From NCBI RefSeq assembly GCF_000337695.1, contig NZ_AOIA01000020.1:29853-85862 (forward strand): DNA of 56,010 nt. The letters are read 5' to 3'. Origin of the DNA: Natronococcus jeotgali DSM 18795. GTDB lineage: Archaea; Halobacteriota; Halobacteria; Halobacteriales; Natrialbaceae. This document shows positions 9,148 through 17,184 of this stretch, piece by piece (positions within the stretch are counted from its first letter, which is position 1; each line of letters begins with the position of its first letter). Under the pieces are notes generated by a model. That model saw nothing but the letters and a program-made list of their open reading frames with translations. It ran no database searches and was not told the origin of the DNA. Made by a program: the position numbers and the translations under genes.

Positions 9148-10050
9148 ATGCAGACCCACATCGTCCCGGTCGGGTTCGACTACGACCGGCTGATCGCGCC
9201 GCTGGTGCGCGATCAGATCGACGTCGACCGCGTTATCCTGCTCGAGGGCGCCGTCGGCAGCGAGGCCAACGTCGAGTACTCCCGGCGCCTCTCCGAGAAG
9301 CTCGAGACCGACTTTCGGAACCTGCTCGGCGCCGGGACCGAGCGGTTCGTCCTCGAGGACGTCTACGACTACGACGAGGCCTTCGAGCAGGCCTACGGGC
9401 TCATCACGACCGAACTCGACGACGGACACGAGGTCTGGGTCAACGTCGCCGCGATGCCCCGCACCGTCAGCTTCGCGTTCGCGACCGCGGCGAACTCGCT
9501 GATGGTCGAACGCCAGGACGACCGCGAGGCGATCCACACCTACTACACCGCCCCGGAGAAGTATCTGGAGACCGAACTCGCCGAGGAGCTGCGCGCGGGG
9601 ATCGACCTGCTCGAGGACCTCGAGAGCGAGGGCGAGCTGGAGGACGACCGCGTCGCCGAACGCCTCGAGAGCGCCCGCGGGCTGCTGGCGGAGTTCGACG
9701 AGCGCGGGACGACCATCGGCGCCAAGGAGATCGACGGACAACACGTCGTCGAACTGCCCGTCGCCTCCTTCTCGAACGTCAAGCCCTTCGAGGAGCTCAT
9801 CCTGTACAAGCTCGGCGAGGACGGCGAGTTCGACTCGGTCTCCGAACTCGCCGAGGCGCTGGCCCGGGAGTTGAACGAGGAGTACACCGACAGCTTTCGC
9901 TCGAAGGTGATCTACAACGTCGATCGGCTCGGCCCCGGCGGAAAGGGGTACATCGAGCGCGAGGAACACGGGAAGTCCTACCGGACGCGGCTCTCGCGGA
10001 TCGGCGAGCTGTGGGTGCGGGCCCACTCCAACGGCGAAGCGACGAGCTGA
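9148..10050 (+). CDS. DUF6293/HFX_2341-type transcription regulator with CARF-like N-terminus
   Basis: 300 residues. The N-terminal 130 residues look like a Rossmann-type sensor: MQTHIVPVGFDYDRL, then DRVILLEGAVGS, then a segment reading WVNVAAMPRTVSFAFATAANSL. This is reminiscent of CARF domains, which bind cyclic oligoadenylates in CRISPR-linked regulators, and of the haloarchaeal HFX_2341 family. The C-terminal 110 residues are a winged helix (FEELILYKLGEDGEFDSVSE) ending in a wing with YIEREEHGKSYRTRLSRIG. There are no CRISPR or cas genes in the window. The family name is given with moderate confidence; ligand and targets are unknown. Confidence 0.65.
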   Translation: MQTHIVPVGFDYDRLIAPLVRDQIDVDRVILLEGAVGSEANVEYSRRLSEKLETDFRNLLGAGTERFVLEDVYDYDEAFEQAYGLITTELDDGHEVWVNVAAMPRTVSFAFATAANSLMVERQDDREAIHTYYTAPEKYLETELAEELRAGIDLLEDLESEGELEDDRVAERLESARGLLAEFDERGTTIGAKEIDGQHVVELPVASFSNVKPFEELILYKLGEDGEFDSVSELAEALARELNEEYTDSFRSKVIYNVDRLGPGGKGYIEREEHGKSYRTRLSRIGELWVRAHSNGEATS

Positions 10051-10122
10051 CGGCGTCCCGCGGCGCCGCCCCGCCCGAAGCGGTCGCGGTCCACGAGAGT
10101 CCCAGTAGTTATACGGTCAGCT

Positions 10123-10132
10123 CTATCGATAG
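10123..10132. promoter_or_regulatory. Palindrome upstream of O-antigen-ligase-like gene
   Basis: CTATCGATAG is a perfect 10-base palindrome ending 6 bases before the ATG at 10139. A TATA-like GTTATAC lies about 10-15 bases further upstream. The location would suit a repressor site at the transcription start, but a 10-base palindrome can arise by chance. Confidence 0.3.
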
Positions 10133-10138
10133 TACCAC

Positions 10139-11629
10139 ATGGAGCGTACCGACCTCGCCGTCGCTCGTCCGTCTGGCTTCCGGATATCTCCGCTCCGGTC
10201 CCGACAGGTCGTCGGGACGGGACTGGTGGCCGTTCTCCTCGCCGCCGTCCTCAGCCGCGCCGCCGGCGCCCCCGAGTGGCTGAACTCGTGGCTGGTCGCG
10301 AGCGCCGCGCTGGCGTTCGCCGGCCTGCTGATGGTCGCGCGGCGCTTGACGGTCGCGACGACCGACGACGCCGAGCGGTACGTCTTCGCCGCCCGACTCG
10401 CGCTCGTCGTCGGACTGCTGGGGGTCCTCTACCAGAGCCGGAACCCGGGGTTCGGCCTCGGGGTGGACCGCGGACTCGACGCGGCGCTGGTCTTCCTCGC
10501 GCTGACCGCGCTTTGCGTGCTCGCCGGCGACTCCCGGCGGTACGACCCCTTCCAGTGGGTCGCGCTGGGGTGTTTCGCGGTCGTCGCCGGGATCTTCTTC
10601 TACCACGGCGTTCCGGTCGCCGAGGGGAGCGTGCGATCCCGACACCCCGTCTGGTGGGGCGTCCTCGCAGGAACCTGCCTGGCGGTGCTTCCGGCGTACG
10701 TCTCCCGGGACGCGTACCTGTGGGCGCTGAGCCGGCTCTCGGCGATTCTCATCGCGCTTGCGGTTCCCGTCTACGCCGTCGGCGAGTTCTCCCTGTACGG
10801 GCTGCAAATCGGGTTTCACGGGGCGTACACGATCCCGATCGCGGAGTACGAAGTCCGGGCGACGCGGTCGCTGTTCGTCAACCGGAACGGGTTCGCGCTG
10901 GTGGTCTTCGCCGGCTTCGTCGCGTCGATCGCGGAGCTGTACCGCTCGTTCGACGCGAAGCGACGGCTACCGGGGCTCGCGATCGCGGTTTCGGCCGTCC
11001 TGGTGGCCGTCAACGCGCTGGGCATGGCGATCGCCTACGGACGAGCGCTGTGGGTCATCACGCCGATGGCCCTCGGGGTGTACGCCGCGTACCTGGCGTT
11101 CGGTCGCCGGGCGCTTCCGATCGCGGTGGCGGCCGGGATCGCGTACCTGGCGACCGGCATCGCAGCCGTCCACTCCGGCGTGCTCGAGCTGCCCGACGGG
11201 ACGCCGACGCGGATGAACCGGTGGTACCCCGCCATCGAGGCCGTCGCGGACCAGCCGTCCCTGCTGGGCGAGGGACTGATCGCGCCCGGCGAGTTCATCG
11301 CCGACTACCACCCGACCGGCTCGAGCGGCAGCCCCCACAACTCCTATCTCTCGATCTGGATCCGAACGGGAATCGTCGGCGGAGTCGCGTACCTCGGGCT
11401 CGTCGGCGCGAGCCTGCTGCGGGGAGCGGTGCGGTACCGCGAGGTCGACGTCGGCGTGCTCGCGCTGGCGGTCGGGTTCGCCGCCCACCAGTTGTTCGAC
11501 GTCTACACGGTGTTCCAGACGGGCGCGAGCAGCGTCGTCGCCGCGCTCGCGATCGGCATGGTGCTCTTCGGCGATCGACCGCTCGAGCGAGCGAGAAGCG
11601 CCGGGCCGTCGACGGTTCCGGACCGCTGA
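10139..11629 (+). CDS. O-antigen ligase-like polytopic membrane protein
   Basis: 496 residues with about 11-12 membrane segments and one large external loop (about residues 345-400) that reads like the Wzy_C/O-antigen-ligase loop. It has GTPTRMNRWYPAIEAV, GEGLIAPG, and SSGSPHNSYLSIWIRTGIVG; the HNSYL motif is typical of the family. Such proteins polymerise or transfer lipid-linked glycans on the outer face of the membrane. There is no glycosyltransferase next to it, so its substrate is open. A perfect palindrome CTATCGATAG (10123-10132) sits just upstream of the start. Confidence 0.75.
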   Translation: MERTDLAVARPSGFRISPLRSRQVVGTGLVAVLLAAVLSRAAGAPEWLNSWLVASAALAFAGLLMVARRLTVATTDDAERYVFAARLALVVGLLGVLYQSRNPGFGLGVDRGLDAALVFLALTALCVLAGDSRRYDPFQWVALGCFAVVAGIFFYHGVPVAEGSVRSRHPVWWGVLAGTCLAVLPAYVSRDAYLWALSRLSAILIALAVPVYAVGEFSLYGLQIGFHGAYTIPIAEYEVRATRSLFVNRNGFALVVFAGFVASIAELYRSFDAKRRLPGLAIAVSAVLVAVNALGMAIAYGRALWVITPMALGVYAAYLAFGRRALPIAVAAGIAYLATGIAAVHSGVLELPDGTPTRMNRWYPAIEAVADQPSLLGEGLIAPGEFIADYHPTGSSGSPHNSYLSIWIRTGIVGGVAYLGLVGASLLRGAVRYREVDVGVLALAVGFAAHQLFDVYTVFQTGASSVVAALAIGMVLFGDRPLERARSAGPSTVPDR

Positions 11630-11995
11630 CGAACGCCGTCGCTTTCGATCGCGCTCAGTGTTAGAGAAGGCTTCTCGTACTCGTCAACGTGAAGCTCGGT
11701 AACGGAGCGTAACTTCCCCGATAGCAGTCAAACTCGCGTGCCGAATTCGGAGGACAAGTTCAGTACGCGGACGCCGGTACTTTCTCGGACGTTCACTGAA
11801 CGATAGTAGCCACTGAAAGTCAGTGCGCACCTGATCGGACGACGGCTGGACGATCGGTGTGCAAACCGCTTCGGTTGTTACGATAGTCGGCTCGTCGGAC
11901 ATGACCGATCACTCGATTTCGATGGCTGGTCGAACCGTTTGGAAGCACCTGTTGTCGACCATAGAGCTATCCGGCTGGAGAGCCTCCGTTTCAGG
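11630..11995. other. Gene-poor 366-base stretch with short inverted repeats
   Basis: No convincing gene. It holds GTTCACTGAAC (11791-11801, perfect except its central base) and the hairpin CACTGAAAGTCAGTG (11811-11825, 6-base arms). A minus-strand reading frame of 72 codons (11902 to 11684) starts MSDEPTIVTTEAV and could be a remnant of a gene, but it has no recognised domain and its C-terminal half is basic and unlike haloarchaeal proteins. Base composition is lower in GC than in neighbouring genes. Confidence 0.5.
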
Positions 11996-12595
11996 ATGGC
12001 AGACGATAAACGCGGTCGAGACAAGCAAGCACACGACGCCGAACGACGCCAGCGAGAGCGTGAGATCGCCGCAGAACTCGAGCGCGGGGACGAAATAGAG
12101 CCACCAGTGGAAGCCGAAAAACTCGCCAATTTCGAGGGGGAACTCGAAGAGTTGACGTTCCCGGCGACGGGGAACGAGGTCGTCGCGGGGATCGGCGATC
12201 ACGAGATCGAATCGGTCGAGGGGAGTTACAGTATCGAGGAGCTAGTACCGGAGACGGACGAGGAGACGTTCGACTCCCCGGCCGCCGTCCGGGTGCAGGT
12301 ACAGCGGCCGACAGTTGCCGCGGCCATGAAACAGGTCGTTGAAGCCAGCAAAACGCTTCGGAATGCTGATTTCAGTTGGACACAGCGCAAGGCCTACGAG
12401 AAGACCTTTCAGGAACTCAAAGCGATCGACGCCGATGATGACGATGAAGGGATCCAAGCCATCAGCGACTGGATCGTCGAGCGAATCCGCGACAAAGAGA
12501 CGCTCCCGACATCCCGGGCGGTACGCCGAGAAGCGGCGAAGTTCTGTCGGGCGAACGGATACCAGATCCGAAACGACGAGTGGCTCGGAGTATAG
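11996..12595 (+). CDS. Haloarchaeal hypothetical protein, DUF5789-like
   Basis: 199 residues from the ATG at 11996 (MADDKRGRDKQAHDAERRQ). The first 35 residues are a charged helix. A segment FEGELEELTFPATGNEVVAGIGDHEIESVEG follows in pieces and resembles the short repeat seen in haloarchaeal DUF5789 proteins. After an acidic linker, the C-terminal 90 residues look helical and basic-acidic mixed (SWTQRKAYEKTFQELKAI, then TSRAVRREAAKFCRANGYQI), possibly a small nucleic-acid-binding fold. Codon use is somewhat less GC-biased than in the neighbouring genes. Function unknown. Confidence 0.6.
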   Translation: MADDKRGRDKQAHDAERRQREREIAAELERGDEIEPPVEAEKLANFEGELEELTFPATGNEVVAGIGDHEIESVEGSYSIEELVPETDEETFDSPAAVRVQVQRPTVAAAMKQVVEASKTLRNADFSWTQRKAYEKTFQELKAIDADDDDEGIQAISDWIVERIRDKETLPTSRAVRREAAKFCRANGYQIRNDEWLGV

Positions 12596-12678
12596 ACCGA
12601 CGATCACGGGCAATCGGTGCAATGACTGTGTTCTCTTGCGTGAGACGTTCCGTTCCGTCTCGTTTGGAACTGCTACGG

Positions 12679-12687
12679 GCTTTATTG
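12679..12687 (+). promoter_or_regulatory. TATA-like box of the 12710 gene
   Basis: GCTTTATTG lies 23-31 bases before the ATG at 12710, the spacing expected for a leaderless haloarchaeal transcript. Confidence 0.5.
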
Positions 12688-12709
12688 TGTTGCCAGTGAA
12701 ACCACTAGT

Positions 12710-13183
12710 ATGGCGCTCGATATAGCAGTCCCGGAACCACCGGACCTCTCGAACCGAGGGATGCCACGCGAGTTCGAGTGGCAGGACGAGACGCTCGGGT
12801 CGGAGGACTTCTACCGCGAGGACCTCGAAGACCTGCTCGAGGAGGGGGCGTGGAAGGAGGGATTCAACGAGTGGACCGAGTACACGAACCTCGATGAAAA
12901 GCAGGTTCGAATCGTCAGCGACCTCGGCCTGTTCCAAGCGTTTGACTTCTACTGGGACCCAACCGAAGACCGTCTTCGCTTCGACGCGCCAACGGTTTCG
13001 GACGACTGGCAGGAGCGAGATGCGACTGCGTCGCTCGATCCGAGCACGGTTTCTACGATTGACGGTGAGTTAGCTGATCTCGGCCGAACGGTACGGGAGG
13101 TACTGGAGGACTACCTCGAACGGAACGACGAAGCGTCCGACTATGGTTGGGGTGAAGAAACGTACGGCAAGCGCCAGGAGTGA
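12710..13183 (+). CDS. Haloarchaeal hypothetical protein (157 aa)
   Basis: A very acidic 157-residue soluble protein of unknown function. The N-terminus reads MALDIAVPEPPDLSNRG; the middle has many aromatic residues (WQDETLGSEDFYREDLEDLL, FNEWTEYTNLDEKQVRIV, FDFYWDPTEDRLRFDAP). It ends in a helical, charged tail. Its own TATA-like box suggests a separate transcript from the gene 114 bases upstream, yet the two lie together in a patch with lower GC and small repeats, suggesting shared acquisition. No domain recognised. Confidence 0.65.
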   Translation: MALDIAVPEPPDLSNRGMPREFEWQDETLGSEDFYREDLEDLLEEGAWKEGFNEWTEYTNLDEKQVRIVSDLGLFQAFDFYWDPTEDRLRFDAPTVSDDWQERDATASLDPSTVSTIDGELADLGRTVREVLEDYLERNDEASDYGWGEETYGKRQE

Positions 13184-13485
13184 GTCGAGTTGCTTCAGCC
13201 TGCTCGACGGCGGCCGAGGGACGGAATCGCTCCTGCTCCTCGATGACGGTCGGACGTGCTGACTATGCGCCGTGTATTCAACACGGTGCTAGCGACAGAG
13301 CTAGTCGATGACGGCGACGTAGACGTGAGCACAATCGACATCGTGAGCAGACTTCCGTAACGCCCGTTCACGCCGTCTCCATGCGGGGCGGTGGCACGCC
13401 GACGGCGATAACTCGTCGCCCGGAATCGACGGTCCGCGCCGACTCCGACGGTCGGACGCCGACGTCGCCCCCGTCGGTCGGCGAC
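13184..13485. other. 302-base gap between convergent genes, with a hairpin
   Basis: No gene seen. The notable element is CCGTGTATTCAACACGG (13270-13286), with 6-base arms and a 5-base loop. Read on the minus strand it is CCGTGTTGAATACACGG, close to the CGTGCTGAATACA motif that recurs around the 36-42 kb island. Confidence 0.5.
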
Positions 13486-16098
13486 CTAGACCGATCCCGT
13501 CGATCCGAACCGCTCGAGGACGCGTTCCCGAACCACGAGCAGGCACGGTAACACGGTGAGACAGGCGACGAAGGCGTAGACGATGCTCAGCCCAGTCACG
13601 AGCCCGAACCGCTGGAGCGGGGGCGCCAGCGCGAGCGCGAGGACGCCGAAGCCCGCGGCCGTGGTCAGCGCGCTGCCGAGCAACGCCCCGCCCGTTCCGG
13701 TGATCGTCGCGGCGAGGGCGTCCTGAAGCGAGTCCTGGCGACCCGATTCGTCTACGAACCGCTCGCCGACGTGGATGCTGTAGTCGACGCCGAGCCCGAT
13801 CGCGAGGCTCGTGATGACTGCCGTCTCGCTGTTGAACGGGACGTCGAGCAGGGCCATCGTCCCGAGCAGCCACGCCAGCGCGGCGACCACCGGGGCGAGC
13901 GCGATCGCCCCCAGCGAGAGCGAGCGGTGGCGCACCCAGTACAGGACCGTGAGGAAGACGAGAACGACGATCAGCGTAACGACGAACGCCTGGACGAGCG
14001 TCTCGAGCAGCGCGTCCTGGACCACGGCCGACGTCACCGGCCCCCCGGCCGCGACCGCCGAGACTGGGGCGTCGCTCTCGATGGCGCTCGCGAGAGCGCG
14101 CGTATCATCGGCGACGGCCTGCGCGGAGGCGTCGCCGCGCACGTCGACGAGCATGCGGGCGGTCTCGTACGCTCCGCTGTCGGTGCGGTACAGCACCGTC
14201 GACGCTGCCTCCTCGTCGGCCTCGTACAGTTCGTCGTACAGCCCCGCGAGGTCCTCGTCGGGCAGACCGTCGCCGTCCGCGTCCCGCTCCTCGAGGGCCG
14301 CGGCGACGGACGCGTTCTCGCTCGCGGCGTCCCGGAGGGCGGTCACCGGGCTCTCGACGGCGGGCTCGCCCCCGGGACCGACCGCGATCGTTCCGCCCTC
14401 GCCGCCGTCGATCCCCGCCGTTCCGTTCTCGATCGCGGCCAGCGTCGCGGGGTCGGTGACGTCCCCGCGTATCAGCACCTGCGTCTGGCTCCCCTCGCCC
14501 CGCTCCTGGAAGTTCTCCCCGAGGTACGCGGCGTCGTCGCTGATCGTGTACGTGTCGGGCGCCAGCGGCTCCGGAAGCGACTTCGCCCACTCGGGGGCGT
14601 CCTCGGGCAGGAAGTCGGCCTGGTTGAACTCCGTGTCGATCCCCGCGGCGCCGTAGGCCCCGCCGATCGCGAGCAACAACGCGACGGCGACGACGGCCAG
14701 CGGCGCCCGCCGGACGACCGCGACGACCCCCGAGAGCGCGCGGTTGACGGGCCCGGCACCCCGACCGAACGGGTCCTTTCGCCGATCGATCCCGAACCGG
14801 TTCTCGAGCAGCTCGTCGATCTCGACCTTCAGCGCGGGCACGAGGACGGCGAAGGCGACGAACGTCGCGAGGATCCCGCCCGCCGAGAGGATCGCGAAGT
14901 CCCGGATCGCGGGCAGGGGACTGACGACGTTCGAGAGGAAGCCGACCCCGGTCGAGAACGTCGCGGCCGCGAGCGCGAGGACGACGCCGCCGAGCCCGAG
15001 GCGCATCCCGTTTCGAACCGTTCGGTCGCCACCGTCGGCCGCCGCGTCGTCGGCTGCTACCGCGTCCCCGCGGTCCCGCTCGAGAACGCCCGCGCGGGCC
15101 TCTCGAGAGCGCATGATGACGTGCAGGGAGTAGTCGATGCTGAGCCCGATCAGCAGGAACGGCACGGCGATCAACAGCTGGCTCGTGGGGATCTCGAGCC
15201 AGCCCAGGATGCCCGCGAGCCAGGCCATTACGACGCCGATTCCGACCAGGCTGACGAGCACGTCGACGACGTCGCGGTAGGCGACCCCGAGCGCGAACAG
15301 TACGAGGACGAGCGCGACGGGCGTGATGATCGCGAAGCTGTCGCCGACCGCGTTGCTCGAGGCCTCGTCGGTGACGCCCTGGCCGAAGACGAAGGCGTCG
15401 TCGAATCGCTCCTCGACGAGCCCGTCGATCTCGACCTGGGCCGCGTAGGCGGCCTCGGGGTCCTCGTCGTCGTCGCTCTCGTCGACCTGGAAAAGAAAGC
15501 CGATCCGCGCGTCGGCCGTCGTCGAGCCCGGCTCGTAGTCGCTCGGGAGGAACTCGTAGGGGTCCTCGCCCCGGTTGTCCGCGTCGGGGTCGAACACGTC
15601 GGCGAGCAGCGCCTCGACCTCCGCGTCGGAGCGGTCCTCGAGCGCTTCGATCTGTTCCTCGAGCGTGGGTTCGCTTGTATCGGGCGGCCCCTCGGTTTCG
15701 GCCGCGCGGTCCTCGAAGACCGCCCCCGTCGCGACGACGTTCTCGAGTCCGACGAATCCCTCGTCGGCCAGCGTCGCGTTCACGCTCTCGTTCTCGCGGA
15801 CCTCCCGTTGCAGGTACAGTCCCTCGAGCAAGGAGTCGCGGGTCAGCACGTCGCCGCCCTCGTCGCGGACGACGAGCTGGGAGACGACCCGATCGTCCGT
15901 TCCGTACGTCTCGTCGATCTCCTCGAGCGCCGCGGTCTCCTCGGAGTCGGTCTCGAACTGGCCGATCTCGCCCTCCTCGCTCTCGCCGACCGCGGCGCCG
16001 GCGGCGACGACGGCGGTGAGCACGAGCGCGAGCAGGACGATCAGCTTGCCGTGGGAGACGATCGCGTCGGCGTAGCGGTCGGCGAGCGACCTGCCCAT
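13486..16098 (-). CDS. RND superfamily (MMPL-type) membrane transporter
   Basis: 870 residues. The layout is one membrane helix near residues 18-38, an external domain of about 200 residues, five to six helices (about residues 255-420), a second external domain (about 470-690) and a final helix bundle. This duplicated arrangement is that of the RND/MMPL family (HAE3-like). Conserved signatures include LLIGLSIDYSLHVIMRSREA and the mirrored LAIGLGVDYSIHVGERFVDE, each containing the GxxxDYxxH-type motif. The external domains are rich in Asp and Glu. Relatives export lipids or hydrophobic compounds, but the substrate here is unknown. It is transcribed away from the gene at 16302. Confidence 0.88.
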   Translation of the reverse strand: MGRSLADRYADAIVSHGKLIVLLALVLTAVVAAGAAVGESEEGEIGQFETDSEETAALEEIDETYGTDDRVVSQLVVRDEGGDVLTRDSLLEGLYLQREVRENESVNATLADEGFVGLENVVATGAVFEDRAAETEGPPDTSEPTLEEQIEALEDRSDAEVEALLADVFDPDADNRGEDPYEFLPSDYEPGSTTADARIGFLFQVDESDDDEDPEAAYAAQVEIDGLVEERFDDAFVFGQGVTDEASSNAVGDSFAIITPVALVLVLFALGVAYRDVVDVLVSLVGIGVVMAWLAGILGWLEIPTSQLLIAVPFLLIGLSIDYSLHVIMRSREARAGVLERDRGDAVAADDAAADGGDRTVRNGMRLGLGGVVLALAAATFSTGVGFLSNVVSPLPAIRDFAILSAGGILATFVAFAVLVPALKVEIDELLENRFGIDRRKDPFGRGAGPVNRALSGVVAVVRRAPLAVVAVALLLAIGGAYGAAGIDTEFNQADFLPEDAPEWAKSLPEPLAPDTYTISDDAAYLGENFQERGEGSQTQVLIRGDVTDPATLAAIENGTAGIDGGEGGTIAVGPGGEPAVESPVTALRDAASENASVAAALEERDADGDGLPDEDLAGLYDELYEADEEAASTVLYRTDSGAYETARMLVDVRGDASAQAVADDTRALASAIESDAPVSAVAAGGPVTSAVVQDALLETLVQAFVVTLIVVLVFLTVLYWVRHRSLSLGAIALAPVVAALAWLLGTMALLDVPFNSETAVITSLAIGLGVDYSIHVGERFVDESGRQDSLQDALAATITGTGGALLGSALTTAAGFGVLALALAPPLQRFGLVTGLSIVYAFVACLTVLPCLLVVRERVLERFGSTGSV

Positions 16099-16284
16099 TC
16101 GCTATCGCCCCCTGCGGTTTATCGACGGGTTGCGGGTCGGTTCTCGAGGCGTTCGTCGGGGGTCGGAAGGCGCCGAATCCTCGGGGGGCGAGTCCGAAAC
16201 GTCGGCGTCCCGCCGTTCGCTGATGCGCATGCCACCCTCTCGAACCCAAGCGCTCATATCCGTTCGGGTGGAATCCCGTGTCGT

Positions 16285-16303
16285 ATAATCGGAATCCGAT
16301 TAT
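16285..16303. promoter_or_regulatory. 19-base palindrome overlapping a start codon
   Basis: ATAATCGGAATCCGATTAT has perfect 9-base arms around one central base. Its last two bases are the first two of the ATG at 16302. It lies in the 180-base gap between the divergent RND transporter and hypothetical genes and would suit a dimeric regulator binding across the start of the downstream gene. Confidence 0.55.
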
Positions 16304-16940
16304 GAACACCGACACCGATCGCGACCGCGGCATCCTCACGCCGGCCGACCGCGCGTTCCTGCTCGGCGAACGCGAACTGGGTCACGAACAGTCGCGACGA
16401 AACGCCGAGGCCCGTATCCGCCGGCGCGTGATCGACTCGATTCTCGACTTCGATCTCCTCCTTCACGCGCTCGCCGAGAAGGATCGCCGACAGGTGTTCG
16501 CGGAGCTGACGAGCGATCCCGACTCGCTGGACGGGCTCAAAGCGATGCTCGCGTTCGCCTACATCGGGACCGACGAGCAGGGCGTCGACTTCGAGGACGT
16601 GCTGGTTCCGGCGATCCGTAGCTCGGAGGAGGCCTTCGCGGCCTCGAGACGCGGCGCGAACGTCTCGGTCGAGGTCACGTTCGAGGTCGAGACCAGCGTC
16701 GGGACGACGCTCGAGGGCGTTGCCGAGCGCCTCGCGGACGGCGACCCCGTCACGCCCCGAGAGCTGTTCGCACTGATTATGCAGGGTGAACACGACCCCG
16801 CCGCACACGAGCGGATCGCGCTCGTCCTCGGCGAGGGCGACGTCGACGATCAGTTCCTCGAGCGACTGGCGACCTATCTCGAGGGCGAACTTCGGCGGCC
16901 GACGCCCTCGCGGGCGGTGATTCGGCTCGGCAACGGGTAG
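16302..16940 (+). CDS. Haloarchaeal hypothetical protein (212 aa)
   Basis: 212 residues from the ATG at 16302; a GTG at 16278 would add 8 residues and would place the palindrome inside the coding sequence. The protein begins MNTDTDRDRGILTPADRAFL, continues with a helical, charged region (REHEQSRRNAEARIRRRV-type), and is acidic overall with no membrane segment. A strand-like central stretch reads GANVSVEVTFEVETSVGTTL. I recall similar proteins across haloarchaea but no assigned function. Confidence 0.65.
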   Translation: MNTDTDRDRGILTPADRAFLLGERELGHEQSRRNAEARIRRRVIDSILDFDLLLHALAEKDRRQVFAELTSDPDSLDGLKAMLAFAYIGTDEQGVDFEDVLVPAIRSSEEAFAASRRGANVSVEVTFEVETSVGTTLEGVAERLADGDPVTPRELFALIMQGEHDPAAHERIALVLGEGDVDDQFLERLATYLEGELRRPTPSRAVIRLGNG

Positions 16941-17184
16941 ACGGACGCGAAACACCTAACAGGAATCGCCGCCAAGAGCGACGCGTGACGGACTCCCTCG
17001 AGCGGACGGCGCGTATCGACGCCCCTCGAGACGCCGTTTTCGTAGGGGCCCCGTAGCCCCGCCTTCTACCCCGTATCGACGGATGTATTGTAGCCGACCA
17101 GCATTCACCGACAACGACCCGTATGGACGATCGAATCCTCCCCACGACGACGCACCGACGACGCCCCCGCCGGGCGGTGAGAGC

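Noticed and set aside
9148-10050. Evidence of a CRISPR-Cas locus near the CARF-like regulator
   Set aside because: No cas genes and no regularly spaced direct repeats occur anywhere in the window.
13486-16098. RND gene as SecDF
   Set aside because: It lacks the SecD/SecF motifs and split; the duplicated helix bundle and DYxxH motifs fit MMPL/HAE3 better.
17083-17184. Upstream start that would extend ValS by 34 residues
   Set aside because: The extension is proline- and charge-rich without the expected family start, while 17185 has a good ribosome-binding sequence.
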